64,000 nucleotides of DNA. Source: Telopea speciosissima (taxonomy: Eukaryota; Streptophyta; Magnoliopsida; Proteales; Proteaceae). The position numbers and the translations under genes were made by a program. The number at the start of each line of letters is the position of its first letter. Position 1 is the stretch's first letter. Location of the stretch: contig NC_057916.1 of NCBI RefSeq assembly GCF_018873765.1, forward strand, positions 24,599,001 to 24,663,000, given 5' to 3'. The notes below the pieces were generated by a model that was given only the letters and a program-made list of their open reading frames with translations, was not told where the DNA came from and made no database searches. Below, piece by piece: positions 36,421-48,900 of the stretch.

Positions 36421-37135
36421 ATCACCCCCTCTCCTTATCCCCATGTGCCTGGGCACAGGCTGCGCTGCGGCATAGAGAACATTCTCCCAAATTTTAAATG
36501 TTGCATTTGATATTTGTTTGCATTGAGGGGATCTACACGCCACAGCTCGTATGTTTTGGCATTTCCCACACCAATCCAATGGGAATATGGGAGCATTTTT
36601 AAGTATCAGTTGATATATATCGGTATTGTCAAAGCCTGATATCGTTGTGACACTGATGGAGCAATTGGTACGGCCAAAAAATGGATTTGTATCTAGAAGA
36701 AATTTTTTTGATTATGAATTGGATCGATCGAAACATAGGTGTTGAGTGAAATAACGATACCGATAACTAAAACATTTTGCAGGTGGGAGTGTTACATAAT
36801 TTGTATACAATGAGCCGAGTTTGGTTTCTCACCAACAGGTGAACTTACATGTGAGAGTCAACCACCTATTCTATTTTTGTCATTTACAAAGGGAGGAAGG
36901 GTTTTTATGAAAATAAAATTAAAATGTGATTCGCTCTAAGGTATACGTTCACCTGTTGGTACGTGCAGATGATCAATTCTCGAATGAACCCACATGGGCA
37001 ACGAGGAGAGAGAGAGAGAGAGAGCGTGTACTATTTGGCAATGTGTACATTATTTTTCCTTGTTTGCATCCGAATCTTGGAGAACAGCTAACTTCATAGC
37101 TTTGATTTGTCGTCTACAAAATGTATGATTATTTA

Positions 37136-37733
37136 GGACCGAGTTTCCCTCCACCCCAGGGGCGGGAGAGAGCGGGAATGGATATGAGGAGGGTATTTTG
37201 GAACATAACAAAACCCTACATTGGGATGTAAACGGATCAGATTCGCCTTGGATACGGATCAGATGTGATCATATTCTCTGGTCGAATACGGATACTTGTA
37301 AACGGATTTGGATGCAGATCGAATTTGAATTTTCAACCATCCGTTTACATCTGTGCCTTGTGTAACTCGGACCTTCCTCTCCCTAGCGGATACAATTCAT
37401 TCTCAATCCATATCTCTTAGATCATGATTCTCTTTTATTCATATTCTGAACTTGTTAAATCTTCAAAAACCCTCAAGATCATTCTTTACTTAATTTTTTA
37501 TTATTAAGTATTTGGATTTTTTTTTTTTTGATGGATTTTTATGGGAGTATTCGGATTTTTTCCGGATATCTCTAAACGAATATGGATGTCCCTAAACGGA
37601 TATAGATGCAAATCGGATTCGGATTTTCATTTATCCAATTACATCCCTAAACCCTAGGAGGGGTTTGTGAACCCTAAAATGGTGGGTGAAGAGTCCTCTA
37701 TTGGTGGAGGAATACTTTGTCCTAAGATTTAAT
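37136..37733. mobile_element. MITE with AGGACCGAGTTTCCCTCCACC ends, split by another
   Basis: The ends AGGACCGAGTTTCCCTCCACC and GGTGGAGGAATACTTTGTCCT are inverted. The arms continue with GGAGGGTATTTTGGAACATAACAAAACCCTA on the left and AACCCTAGGAGGGG on the right, as in the short copy at 24711. Removing the nested element at 37219-37648 leaves a body of about 160 bp, comparable to that copy. Confidence 0.6.
37211..37656. mobile_element. hAT-like MITE with 8-bp target duplication
   Basis: The body is 37219-37648. The left end GGGATGTAAACGGATCAGATT and the right end AATTACATCCCT are inverted, with many GGATACGGATC-type words in both arms. The central part (CTCAATCCATATCTCTTAG, AATCTTCAAAAACCCTCAAG) is the reverse complement of the centre of the element at 16567-16987. 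The flanks carry the exact 8-bp repeat AAACCCTA (37211-37218 and 37649-37656), as expected for hAT insertion. It sits inside another MITE. Confidence 0.7.
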
Positions 37734-37850
37734 GTCAATAAATTGTTCAACATCCGTAACCATCAAATATTCCTCCTTTTCAAGCCTAGTTTTTTGAGCT
37801 AAACTATGTGTAATAGTAATGATACAACAAATTTTTTTTTAAATAAATGC

Positions 37851-38024
37851 AAGAGATCGCTATCTAGTCATGTAGCACCTGCACCAGCATGGCTCCCGAT
37901 GAGAGTGCATAGGGGCATCAACATAGATGTTTTTTATTTCATTGGGGGGGGGGGAATAGGAGTACTTTCTTGCATTCCTGTGTCTGGGCACAGGAGCCAT
38001 GCGACCATGTAGAGTTATTTTTTC
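37851..38024. mobile_element. ACCTGG-type MITE, divergent copy
   Basis: The left end AAGAGATCGCTATCTAGTCATG and the reverse complement of the right end (AAATAACTCTACATGGTCGC) match. It has a G run near 37943-37952 and TGTGTCTGGGCACAGG near the right end, as in the copy at 34701. Confidence 0.6.
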
Positions 38025-38057
38025 CTTAAAATAATTACAAACGCATAAGATTTTATG

Positions 38058-38234
38058 GGAAAAAAGAATGCTGCCCGATTGCGTGGCCTGCACCAATTGC
38101 ACCAATGTGGGGGCAATGGAAAAACGCGCAGGGACATCAACCAGGGAGATTTTCGTTTTATAGGGGGCGGATAGTCATTTCAGGGGGGCTGTACGGGCAC
38201 AGGGGCCACTCAACCCGGCATCATTCTTTTTTCC
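38058..38234. mobile_element. ACCTGG-type MITE, second adjacent copy
   Basis: The left end GAAAAAAGAATGCTGCCCGA and the reverse complement of the right end (GGAAAAAAGAATGATGCCGG) match closely. It lies 33 bp after the copy ending near 38024, in the same orientation. Confidence 0.65.
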
Positions 38235-39968
38235 ATAATTTTAATAATGTTGAATAAAATGGGAATAGCTCCCACAGCCTGATAGCCATCCTTCCTTGGT
38301 ACCCTGCATAAGTGAATCCACCATTTGCAGACTCAGTCCATATTTCTAATTTTTTTTCAAACCCCTGCTCTTTTGCACTCTGCAATCCCTGCAATAATCC
38401 ACTAACTTATGACTCTTGAGTTGATCCTCAAAGTCCAAATCCAGAATAAAATTGATAATTATAAAGAAGAACCGAGGTCCAGTTAGTAACCCTCTCGATA
38501 AATAGGTTGATCCACTGACAACATAGTCAGACACTGAGGACAGGTGAGGGTTAAATTAGAATCTAGATTCAAGGGTAAAAGTAGTTGACATTAGGATATC
38601 AGACTCATTGATCCATCCGAGAATTACTTAGCAACATTCTAACAGGATTAGGTTTGACTTGACGAAAACACTATTATTTCTAGCAATCCAAATAATATTG
38701 ATAAATTTTTATTCTGTTAATACACACTTAAGACCTTGCAGTTAGTTTTAAACTTAAAAACATACAAAATGTAGTAAAATTCTCTTTTCAACCAAAAATA
38801 TCACCGAAACTTCAATTTATTTTTTCTTCATGCCTTCTCCATTGTCAAGTCTCACGTGTTTTAATATCACTTCACATCAACCCCACCAGACACCTACCTC
38901 AGTTGAAGGTGCCAAGCCAACTGTGCTGTCCATCCTACCTCTACCCCTCTCTCTGGGTCTACTAAAAGTCACCTCTCCGACCAGTACATTACACGGGAAA
39001 AGGCAATCCAGAGCATGGTTTTAGTATAGGTTCAAATTGGCCAATTTGTATAGGTATCAACAGGGACCGATCCCGTATCAGTAGATCAGTACGTAAACAA
39101 GGGTAAAATGGTAAAAAAAAATAAAAAAATTCAAATGAAACCAGACGAAAATCCGGGCCGATCCAGATCGGTAGGCATTACTGAATCCCTGGTCCAGAGT
39201 CCAGAACACCTAGTTGAGAAGCTCAAAATTTAGAAACATTTGAGACTAGATCTTGTTCTCAATTGAATCAGACCTCTTGTGCCAATGAATAGGTTGGAAC
39301 ATACAACCCCAAAAAATATAAAAAATAAAAAGTGCAATGCAAAAGTTGAAGACCAAAGGTTTGTGCACACCAAGAAAAGTGAAGGGGTAGCGGTAGAGAG
39401 CCGGTCCATTCTAGCAGAGACGCTATTATCTACCACATGGGAGGAAGTTGGCTTTCAAACAAAGCGAACATGGCCGCACCAACCTCGAATTCATCCTCTA
39501 ATAGTGGATTGATTTTCAGTCCAACTCAAATCTGTTTTTGTTTCGAATAGGTTTGCGACAAGGTATGTTTTTTCATATAAATGTTTTTGGTTTTTTTTCC
39601 CCTCTTCATTCAAAGAGGGGGTGGGCGCTTAGAGCCAGCAATAAAGCTAGCGAAGAGGGACCCAAAGCAGGAGCTTGTTTTGGAGAAAGGATGATGACTT
39701 TACAAAGTTCTTGATTCCTCACCAGTGCTATAACGGACCCAAAGCTCACGATAAAGTAACACATACAAATTATTAGTACAGGCTCAGGCTAAGATTTTTT
39801 AACAGTAACAAAAAGTTCTAGTACTGCTACAATACGGGCCCTGATTTACCATAATATAATTTAAATGCCTCTGAAGTGCCAAACAGCTCACTGAGTTCAG
39901 CCTGGCAATGTGCAATGCAAGATTAAATGTGAGAGAAAGGAACAGAAACAAATAATCCAATGCAATCT
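38235..39968. other. gap between convergent genes and GET4 3' flank
   Basis: No further gene seen. The part next to 39968 is presumably the GET4 3' untranslated region (minus strand). A degraded ATCGGTATCGG-type repeat lies near 39015-39190. No transcription terminator can be read from plant sequence. Confidence 0.45.
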
Positions 39969-42900
39969 TCAAAGTCCTTCGCTACCCATCATCTGCACAA
40001 GTGTTTAAATTCAACAAGTCTTTGGTGTCAGAACCTGGATAATGAAAAGTTCCACATTGCAGCATAGAAAGGATTATATTCTCTCTATTTCCTTTTTTTT
40101 TCTGGGGGAAGGGGTGGGGGAAAGTTATAAATAAGATTTTCCCAAAACCATTAAAATACAAAGAGCACACATTTTCCGTTTTTTTTTTTAATAAATTATT
40201 TACAAAGCACACCCTCTACCTGCAAAGCTAAGACAGATCATACAATTGTTGATCCCAATATTGCTCCTTGTCATTGAGAGGTCTGGTCTGACATCTCTGA
40301 GAGACCCCTCGATGACAAGGCGCAATGTGGACATCACCAATTGGTAAAGGTGGTACCCCTGGTCTGGATCGAGACTCAACCATAGCCACAAAGGCATAAA
40401 CAGGATAACAACAGTCAAAGGAGATAAATAGAAGGAGGTTAAAATACACTCATATGAAACGACCACCCTGCACCTCCCATTGGGCAAGGCCACCCGCTTA
40501 TCTGGAGCAGGTGGCATACCCAAGTACCCAACCCTGTCCCATTTATATATTGAAGAACAAAATTGCCAGCTTTATTCCATTTTGTGACATGTTTTACTGC
40601 CATGACCACAGATGGTTCACTTGGCCCACATTACAAATTTAAGCTCAAAATAAGACTGTCAAACAACTTCCAAACTTGAAAGATCAAATCCCTCAGGATC
40701 CCATCAATCCAAGTGGATTTGTGATCCAGATGACTCATTCTAACAAGAAATAACTTAATAACTATAGAACTACCAAAGAAAAACTGTCACAGGGTTTAGT
40801 GCATTTCAAAGGTGACACTTTATTGCTCTTTTGCCACATGGCAGACATGGATGGGTGCTGATGGTTCTATTTGATGGTGGACCTACATCCATATCATTGA
40901 GCAAGTTTCAGCCCAAAACCAGTGCTGGAAGTAATTAAAAAGTCACATGAATGCCATTTCACTGTAATATATTCTAGTGGGATTTCTGTAATTTTGGCAC
41001 TTTGAACTCACTTGTCTAGCTGAAACTTCACAAATGAGATGGGTATAGGGTGGGACTTTTAACACATGGAGACACCCATGTTAGGCTGTTAGCCATCCCA
41101 CAGGTTGTTACAAAACTGCCACTTTTCAACATATAAAAGATCAAGAAATACGCTAGAAATCATACATTAATGCAATTATATATATATATACACCAAAAAC
41201 CAAGTAAATCATTTGATTAACCAATTAAATGTGCCAAGTTAACAATTGATACAGCCTTGTCTATGATTTCATGATGAGTCAAATGGCTGGATTTGTCAAT
41301 ACTGAACTTCCCACCTTGCTCTAAACAGTGGTTACTGCGATTAGTCAATCAGAATTATGGAGGCCACTTATGGAATCTTTGTGACTGAAGGGATTCATGG
41401 CTTCCCACATGATAAATCTTGTAACCCATTATGTTTGGAGGGTACAAAATGAATGCCTTTTTTCCAGTTCCATAGCTGATGTAAACTATGTTCAAACATA
41501 TTGAATTACTGGATCCAGTCTTGGAACCAGAAATAATTCCATGTCACAGCTCAAAAGCTGCTGGACGTTTCCCTTTTGCATCTTTCAGTGGACACACACA
41601 CACACAATCTTATGATGAAATAGTTGCTTACCTTAAAAATATCCCCGAACATTCCTTGCAAGGGGTTCCTGCGTTGCACTCCATAAAATTTCTCTGCTAT
41701 CACATCTAGCAACTAAAAAAACAAGTTATGTTAGAGTCTAACACGCATAACAGTCAGAATAAACCGTATAACTGACATCTGAAGGACAGGCTGTAACTAT
41801 ATCATTTACGTCCATTTGTTTCCAAGCAAAAACTTGGTAACAGGAACACTCCTAACTTTTTGTACTGATTTTACCTGCAAATCTTCCTTTTACATGGTTT
41901 TTTACGCAGAAACAAAACAGAATTGTATGGGGGGAATGAATCTATGAAGTTAAACATATATGATTGAGGGAAAAATATTGTTCCACAAGATCCTTTTTTT
42001 GTGGGGGTAGGGGAGTGATCAGATATTGAGGAAAAATATTGTTCCACAAGATCTTTTTCTTTTCTTTTCTTTTTTTTGGGGGCGCGAGTGATGCAGATAC
42101 ATCACTAAAACTTAATGTAAAGCCAGATTACAAGTAACCTAACCCTAATATTACCTACAATACAATATAACCCAAGCAGAAATCAAACCCCTTAGCCATA
42201 GATCAGCTCTAGGTTTAGTTACCTAGAGATTGAAGGAATAACAAAATAATAATATTCAGCCAGCAGATGGACCTTAAACTCAGATCAAGCCTAGGTCTTG
42301 TTTAGGGTGGATTTACCCTCCAAATTAGAGCTAATTCTGATGGCCTGATGTGAAGATATGCACAAGTCACAAAATTAGAGGGTATAGGATTTCAGACAAA
42401 GCAGGCAATGGATTTCTGCCAAACTGATAGAGAGGGGAGATATAGGTCATGGAACTACAACCATGGAAGGAAAACTTGACCGAAACCTATCGAAACCACT
42501 GAGTTATGATGCAGACCCTAGCCTCCTCGAATTGAAGAACCCACCCTAAGCCTAGGGTTTTAGTAGGAGCCTTAGTTTAGTTATTTCAGTTCTATACTTA
42601 GTTTTTATTTTGTGTTTTTAATTGAACCAGTTTAAATTGGTTGCACCCAATTGGTTCAATTGGTATAATTTAAGTGAAGTGCTCCTATTGGCTAAGAGGT
42701 TCTTATATCCTATTGGCTAATAGGGAATCTTCTTTTATTTCAAGTAGTTTAAGTTGTTTTAAGTCATTAGGGTCAATTGAGTCTTTTTATACCTTTTAAA
42801 TTGTTTTAAATCACTTAATTGTACCTGTCCACGATTTTGGAGGGAGATTAGAGTTGTAATAGTTTTAGGAATTAGGCCTTTGGCCTCCTATTTAATAATA

Positions 42901-45900
42901 GATCGTGGGAGAGGCTGCACCACCCAATTATGTTTTAAAATCGAGCTTTTTGCTGTTGGCCTTTGCTGCTGCTGCTTCTCTCTTCAGAGACATGTCTTGT
43001 GAGTCATATCAAGACCCCTTGTGAGTCATATCAAGGGTGAGGGCTGGTGGATTCCGGCGACTCCTTGCATCTTGTAAATCGGGAGGTCCTTTTTCTCCTA
43101 CAAGCTGATTCTACTTGCTGTTTTCAGATCCCCTGCAAAACAAGTAAGTCATTTATTTTTTCTGCAACTACCTTGCTGTTTCTCACCTTCTAACCTAGAC
43201 CTACACTCTCCCAATCGATTATCATAAACCCTAATTATTCTTAAACCAGTCCAGCCTTCATCCTTCATCAGTTTTCATCCAAAATTTAACCACAGATCCC
43301 TTACTGCCGTCCCTCCACTCGACCTAACCTGCAGCCTCAACTGTCCATAAATAACCCTAATCCCCTCACTCACATAAAACCCAAAAAAAAACCCTAAACT
43401 TCAGAAACTATACTTCCAGCCATCCATTCCCCTTCAAATTTCAGTTGAGTCTTCCCCTCACTGTTTGGGAAACTCGATCCCAAGTCCAGCCCCAAAATAC
43501 CACTCTAAACCCTAATTTCAGCCTAGATTCTAAAGCCCAAAACCCGAAACCCTAACCCTAGAATTTCAGAATTTTAATTTTGTTTAAACCTATTTAAAAC
43601 TATATCATTAGCTTCCTTTTGACCTGCACATCATTACTATATAAAACCCTAGCTCCAATTCCTAGTCCTAACCCTAATTCTGCCCATTCGAACCAGCAGC
43701 CTTGTTTGGTGATCCTATTACCCTGGTTCCTAGTGGGTTTACTCCTACCTAGGACTACATCAAGTTAACTTAGTTTCGCAGGTTTCCGAGACGAGTTGAA
43801 GGGGGATTTTATAAAATCCTTGGATTCGACCGGGTTTCGATGGTTTCGACCATATTTCGGTGGTTTCGACACATATGCCCATCGAAACTAGGGGGAACTT
43901 GGCTCAAAACTAGGACATTTAGGTATTTATGCCAGAAACCAAGCCAGAACCAAGACAGACACTTAGTTATGTCTAATATCATTTAAGTAAATGTTTTTGT
44001 ATCTGTATTCATTTACTTTAAGATATTATTCATAAATAAGCAAATATCCCCCTATTTGAATCCAATAAAAATAGTTAAAAAATCAAATTCCAAAAGGAAA
44101 AAAAGTCAACCCCCCAATTCAAGAATAAAAATTGGATTTTTGACGATAGGTGCAATTTTCAACTTTCTAATGCTGGAGTTTTTCTCAAATCTAAAAATTT
44201 CATAAATCTTAATATGGTAAAACATTGTTAAAAACCAAAAATGCGATAAAATATTCATTTGTTTTGATGTCCAAAAAAATATTTTCATTCAGAGAGCATT
44301 CGCACACACCAATTAAGTTTGACTGGAACATAACTCCTTCAATATAAATCAGATTTAAGCAATCTTGGACTTGTTAGAAAACTGTCAAAACAAAGCTTTC
44401 TAACAAATCCAAGATTGCTTAAATCTCATTTATATTTAAGGAGTTATGTTCCGGTCAAACCTTATTCAATACCATGTCCAAGAACAATATACAGTATCAA
44501 ACTTGGATCAAAACCACAAGTAATATTTTTAGTGTTCTCTTGGTGAAACAAATGCCTGGATTGGGTTGAAAATGTCAAAAATAGGCAGCACAACAAAAAT
44601 CAGGGCAAAAAAACAACTTCTGGGCCTCGAAACCAAGGTTTGAGTTAGCTTGGAGAGAGTCCCAGGTTTCGACCGAGATATGGTCGAAACCAAGACGAAC
44701 TCGGTTTCTGGCTAGTCGAAACCCGAGTTTTAGAACCTTGAATACAACCTCCAAATATTAGCTGTTCAGGTGATCCAATAAGTTGACCCAACTTGTAGCA
44801 ATAACTTGAAGGAACAGAGAGCCGCAGGTGCTGATCTTAGGATTTCTGATTCTCCAATATACAGGTGTCAGATCTGGTCCTCCTGTGGATCGAGTGGAGA
44901 TCTATAACAGAGGAATGGAACCCCAAAGCAGAAGCTCAATAGGAGCTCTGGTTGTAGAGATCAGCCAGGTTAAATCAGCAATACAGAATTAGAAACTAAG
45001 TCTGCCACAGGTGTTTCCAGTCTCAAAAACCAGCAGCCAAACCCCCAATGGTTGTAGGTCTATATGGAGATCTTCAAAGGTGTTCAATAGATTCAGATCT
45101 CAGCCACGGTTACTTGGTTGCAGTGTTGCAAACAGGGAAATCAAAATAGCAAGAGAAGAGAAGAAGGGATAAAGACTATCTCAGTCTAGCCAAAGCTTTC
45201 GTTTTATTTTTTTTTCTTAAACTCAAATCGTGGGCTAGGGTGCCCTCTTCCCTTTATTTATAATAGAAGTATGGGTTACAAAATAGAAAGTGTTGGCTAC
45301 CAAGTAGCTTACAACCAAAATAGAAACTTCCTATAAAATCTAGTTAACATACATTAAAATAGAAACTCCTATTTTAGAGAACAAAATAAAGATAGTAACA
45401 AACTGAAATTAGAAACTACCTACAATTCTATTGCAATGAAATAGAATATGCTTTCTAAAACTGAATATAGAAACTAAACTATGGCAGCTTCCATGGGCCC
45501 ACAGCACTTTTCACGTGAACAGTACCACGTGAACAGTAACTTTTTCCAAATTTTATTTTCGTCATTTTCTTCTTCATGCTTCGATCTACATCAAAAGGGG
45601 TTTGTTTGCTTAGGAATAAGTCTAGGGTTGGGTTGTATACATGTTGGGCCTTTGGTCCATGGGGTTTTCAATGTAATAGGCCACTTTAATGGGTCTAAAC
45701 TATGGGTATTAAGGCTGCATACGGGATTGCTTTTATTAGAACTTAGTTTCTTATACTTGGTTTATTTTTAAGTTGTTTTGGGCTAGATCAATTGAACCTG
45801 TTCGATGTGGTTCAATTTAAGTTGCAAGTAATTGTTATTAAGAATTTTAATTGGGCTAGATTAGGATTCTACAAGTCCAGTCCTGTTTTGAGTCTGTTTC

Positions 45901-48900
45901 CTTTATTATTTCACTTTCCTAGTCAATTTAAGTTAACTTATTAGTTAAGGATTGGGTTAGACCTTCCCTTTTTCTATTTTTGGGTCTTTTATATAAGGTT
46001 GTAAGGGGGGCAGGCAAGCATTGTACACGAATTTGGTAAATAAAGTTGATGTTTTGTTGCTCTCTTCTCTATTGAAGATTCCCTTGCGTTTGACCAAGGA
46101 ACCCCTTGTGTGCGATCTGGGTAGGTTGGTGTTTGATCCAATCGAACCACCTTACGGTGTGAAGCCCAGGTGTTATTTTCTGTTGTTATTATTACTCCAT
46201 CTTCCTCCATCCATTAACAAGTATTCTTCTATTTTCCTGCAACAGCACAACAACAACTCAGGCTTTTCCCAACTAAATGGGATCGGCTACATGGATGCTG
46301 GCCCTCCAATCATACTTGATACAAGGCCTAAGCTATGCATGTCTTTCCTCACCACTTCTCCTAAGGTCATTTTAGGTCTGCCCCTGACTCTTTTAGTTCC
46401 TTCAATCTGAATCAACTCCTCCATTAATGAAGGTAACAGTCCCAAAAATAATCTTCAAACTCCAATAAACTCAGGCTAGGTAGAAGGAAATAAGCAATCA
46501 AATCTGAGAATAAAGCTTGAACAGGAAGAGGATTTAGATTACTCACAGTAGGGCATCAAAGTACAAGCAGCAGCAATTAGGAGGGCTCAAAAAATAAGAC
46601 TGAGGCAGAGAATCCTTAGTTGTCACAGGGGAATTAAAGTAGAAACAGCAGCAGGTTAAAAAAAAAAAAAGGGCCCAAACCTTGCTCGAATTGGGGGGGA
46701 GGGGATTGCAGAAGCAGCAATAAGAGCAGGAGATAGGGGCCACAACAGGGATCAAGTGGTCTTCCCTAAGGGTAGAACAAAACCCCAAAACCTTGCAGAG
46801 AATAGATCCCAGAATAGGAATCAAAAGAGGATCGAATTCTGCAGAAGAAGCCCAGGTTCAGCAAGGATTTGAATGGTCCAATCAGACTTGAGAGCAGATC
46901 TTCAGCAGCACATATATGGAGTCTTCTTGCACAGCAACAGCGACCAGCAGCAGACAAACTCAATAGACTAATGGTCTTCAAGCAGCAGCAGCAGAGAATA
47001 AAAAGACAGAGAAGGAAGAAAGCTCGAGATAGAGGTGAGTGGGGGTTGGGCTTTCTCAGCCCTGGGTCTCTCACTCACAGCTATCTCAGCTGTTGAACAG
47101 GGATTTTCCTCCCATAATCAAGTGCAAGGAATGCCTCCAAAATTCTCTCATTAATTCATTGTCAAGCTCTTACAAAGGCTGCCTATTTAATGACTTAGGC
47201 TAGCTTACAAAAATAGAAAGTAAAAATTAGCAATTACTAAAACCTGGCAACTATTGACAATAGGAACCGATTGAAAATAGAAACTAGCTGAAATTAGAAA
47301 CTACTAAAGGCTTTATAATCCAGCCTTCTAAACATGCAAGAATAATCAAATTAGTAACTAATAAATTAGAAACTAAGCAACTAGGATTTGACTGGTCAAA
47401 GACCACCTTTGTCAAAATTGTGGGGCACAATCTTGAGTCTTCTAAAAGGCCTGCTGGGCTGGCTCGATCTGGTCCTGCTAGGCTGGCTTGATCTGGTCCA
47501 GTCCTGGCCCATTAGAACCTGGTTCGATGGGCCAGGTGCTTGGTTCTTCTTCTTCCTTTGGTAATGCTGGCCAGTCATGGGATCTACATCATCCATATTA
47601 GAACATCCAAAGACCTCCATTGAACATGGCCATGCCACCTCAAATGACTTTCTCGTAGTTAATCATGTATCGGAGCTACTCCAACATCAGCTCTAGAAGA
47701 TCATATACTACATGTTTTTTGAGATTAAGCAATCCAACCATTAGATTACCTTCAACTTTTGACTGGATATTCTAAACCCTAAAGGAAGAACTAGATCAAA
47801 TTTTCTCTCAGGTCATACCTGCTGATCAAGAGATAATTTAATTATTTCAATTCTGCCCTTTATTCCCGGATTCTGGATTACTGCACTTCCGATTACTGAT
47901 TCGATTTGATCATTCTGTTGGGTTATTGTTGCTGCATAATTCTGTCATATATCAAATTCGATTGGCGATTAATATTCTGTTTTCAGTTTATTAGTCTGAT
48001 TTGTGATTTGACTGAAATACCCTTTTCCAGTGCAACAAGAATTGGCTCATTATTTCAGATCTGTCCATTGGATTGATCTCAGATTTTCAGCAAAGGATCT
48101 TCACTCATAGAACAGAACTCGACCTGAGTACTATTCTGATCTGACCATCTGATTTCTGTCTATTAATATTCTCACTAATCTGGATCTTAATTCTCTGAGA
48201 AAAGCTTCTGTTTTGGTACTATTTTGATCATTCAATTACAGTACTAAATTAGGAGATTTTAACTGCCTGAGTACAGTGATTGAACAAAATGACAGAGAGA
48301 TGGCAGGCTTAAAAGAGCAGTAAGACAAGCTCCAATTTTATGATGTCTTTCATGTACAGGAAGAGGTAAGAGAGAAGAAAGCATACCTCATCAAATGCAG
48401 GTTCCCTCTCCAAGCTTGACTTAAACTTTTGTCTTAACATCCTAAAAAGTGGAAAAGCATCTCTTTCCAAACTGCAATTAAAAAACAAAAGATCAAATTG
48501 TAATGTCTAGTGGTCCTTATCTGTTGTGATGTCAAAAAGTTGCTCACCTTCCAGAAGCTTCAGAAATTCAATATTTAGAGAAGTAGGGCAGAGTCTAATG
48601 TGATTAACGGGAGAAATTTCATGTTCCCAGAAACCATAACCGTGTTGACAAGATAGCGCAATGAGCAGGAAGCATTCACTCATTTCATTTGAGATATCCA
48701 TAATGAGATCAATCAAGTTGATAGTTCAGTCATTCACCCAAAAAAAAAAATAGTTGATAGTTCAGTCCAAAGCCACTCCGTGGAGTGATTCGACTGTTTG
48801 ATGGTATGCATCTAACAGAACAATGATACAGGCAAGAGTGCATGGTAAGAGAATCAGTGATAGATTTTCTACTTTCGTAGGGACACAAGGGGTGTCAATA

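Noticed and set aside
43480..43690. AACCCTAA-rich DNA resembling telomere repeats
   Set aside because: The words are scattered and irregular, not tandem arrays of the plant telomere heptamer. Such words are common in plant LTR and leader sequence. The same holds for AGGGTTAGGG text near 49270-49330.
46021..46410. 129-codon forward frame in the GET4 intron
   Set aside because: It lies within an LTR-like repeat whose inverted relative at about 49.7 kb does not keep the frame. No domain recognised.
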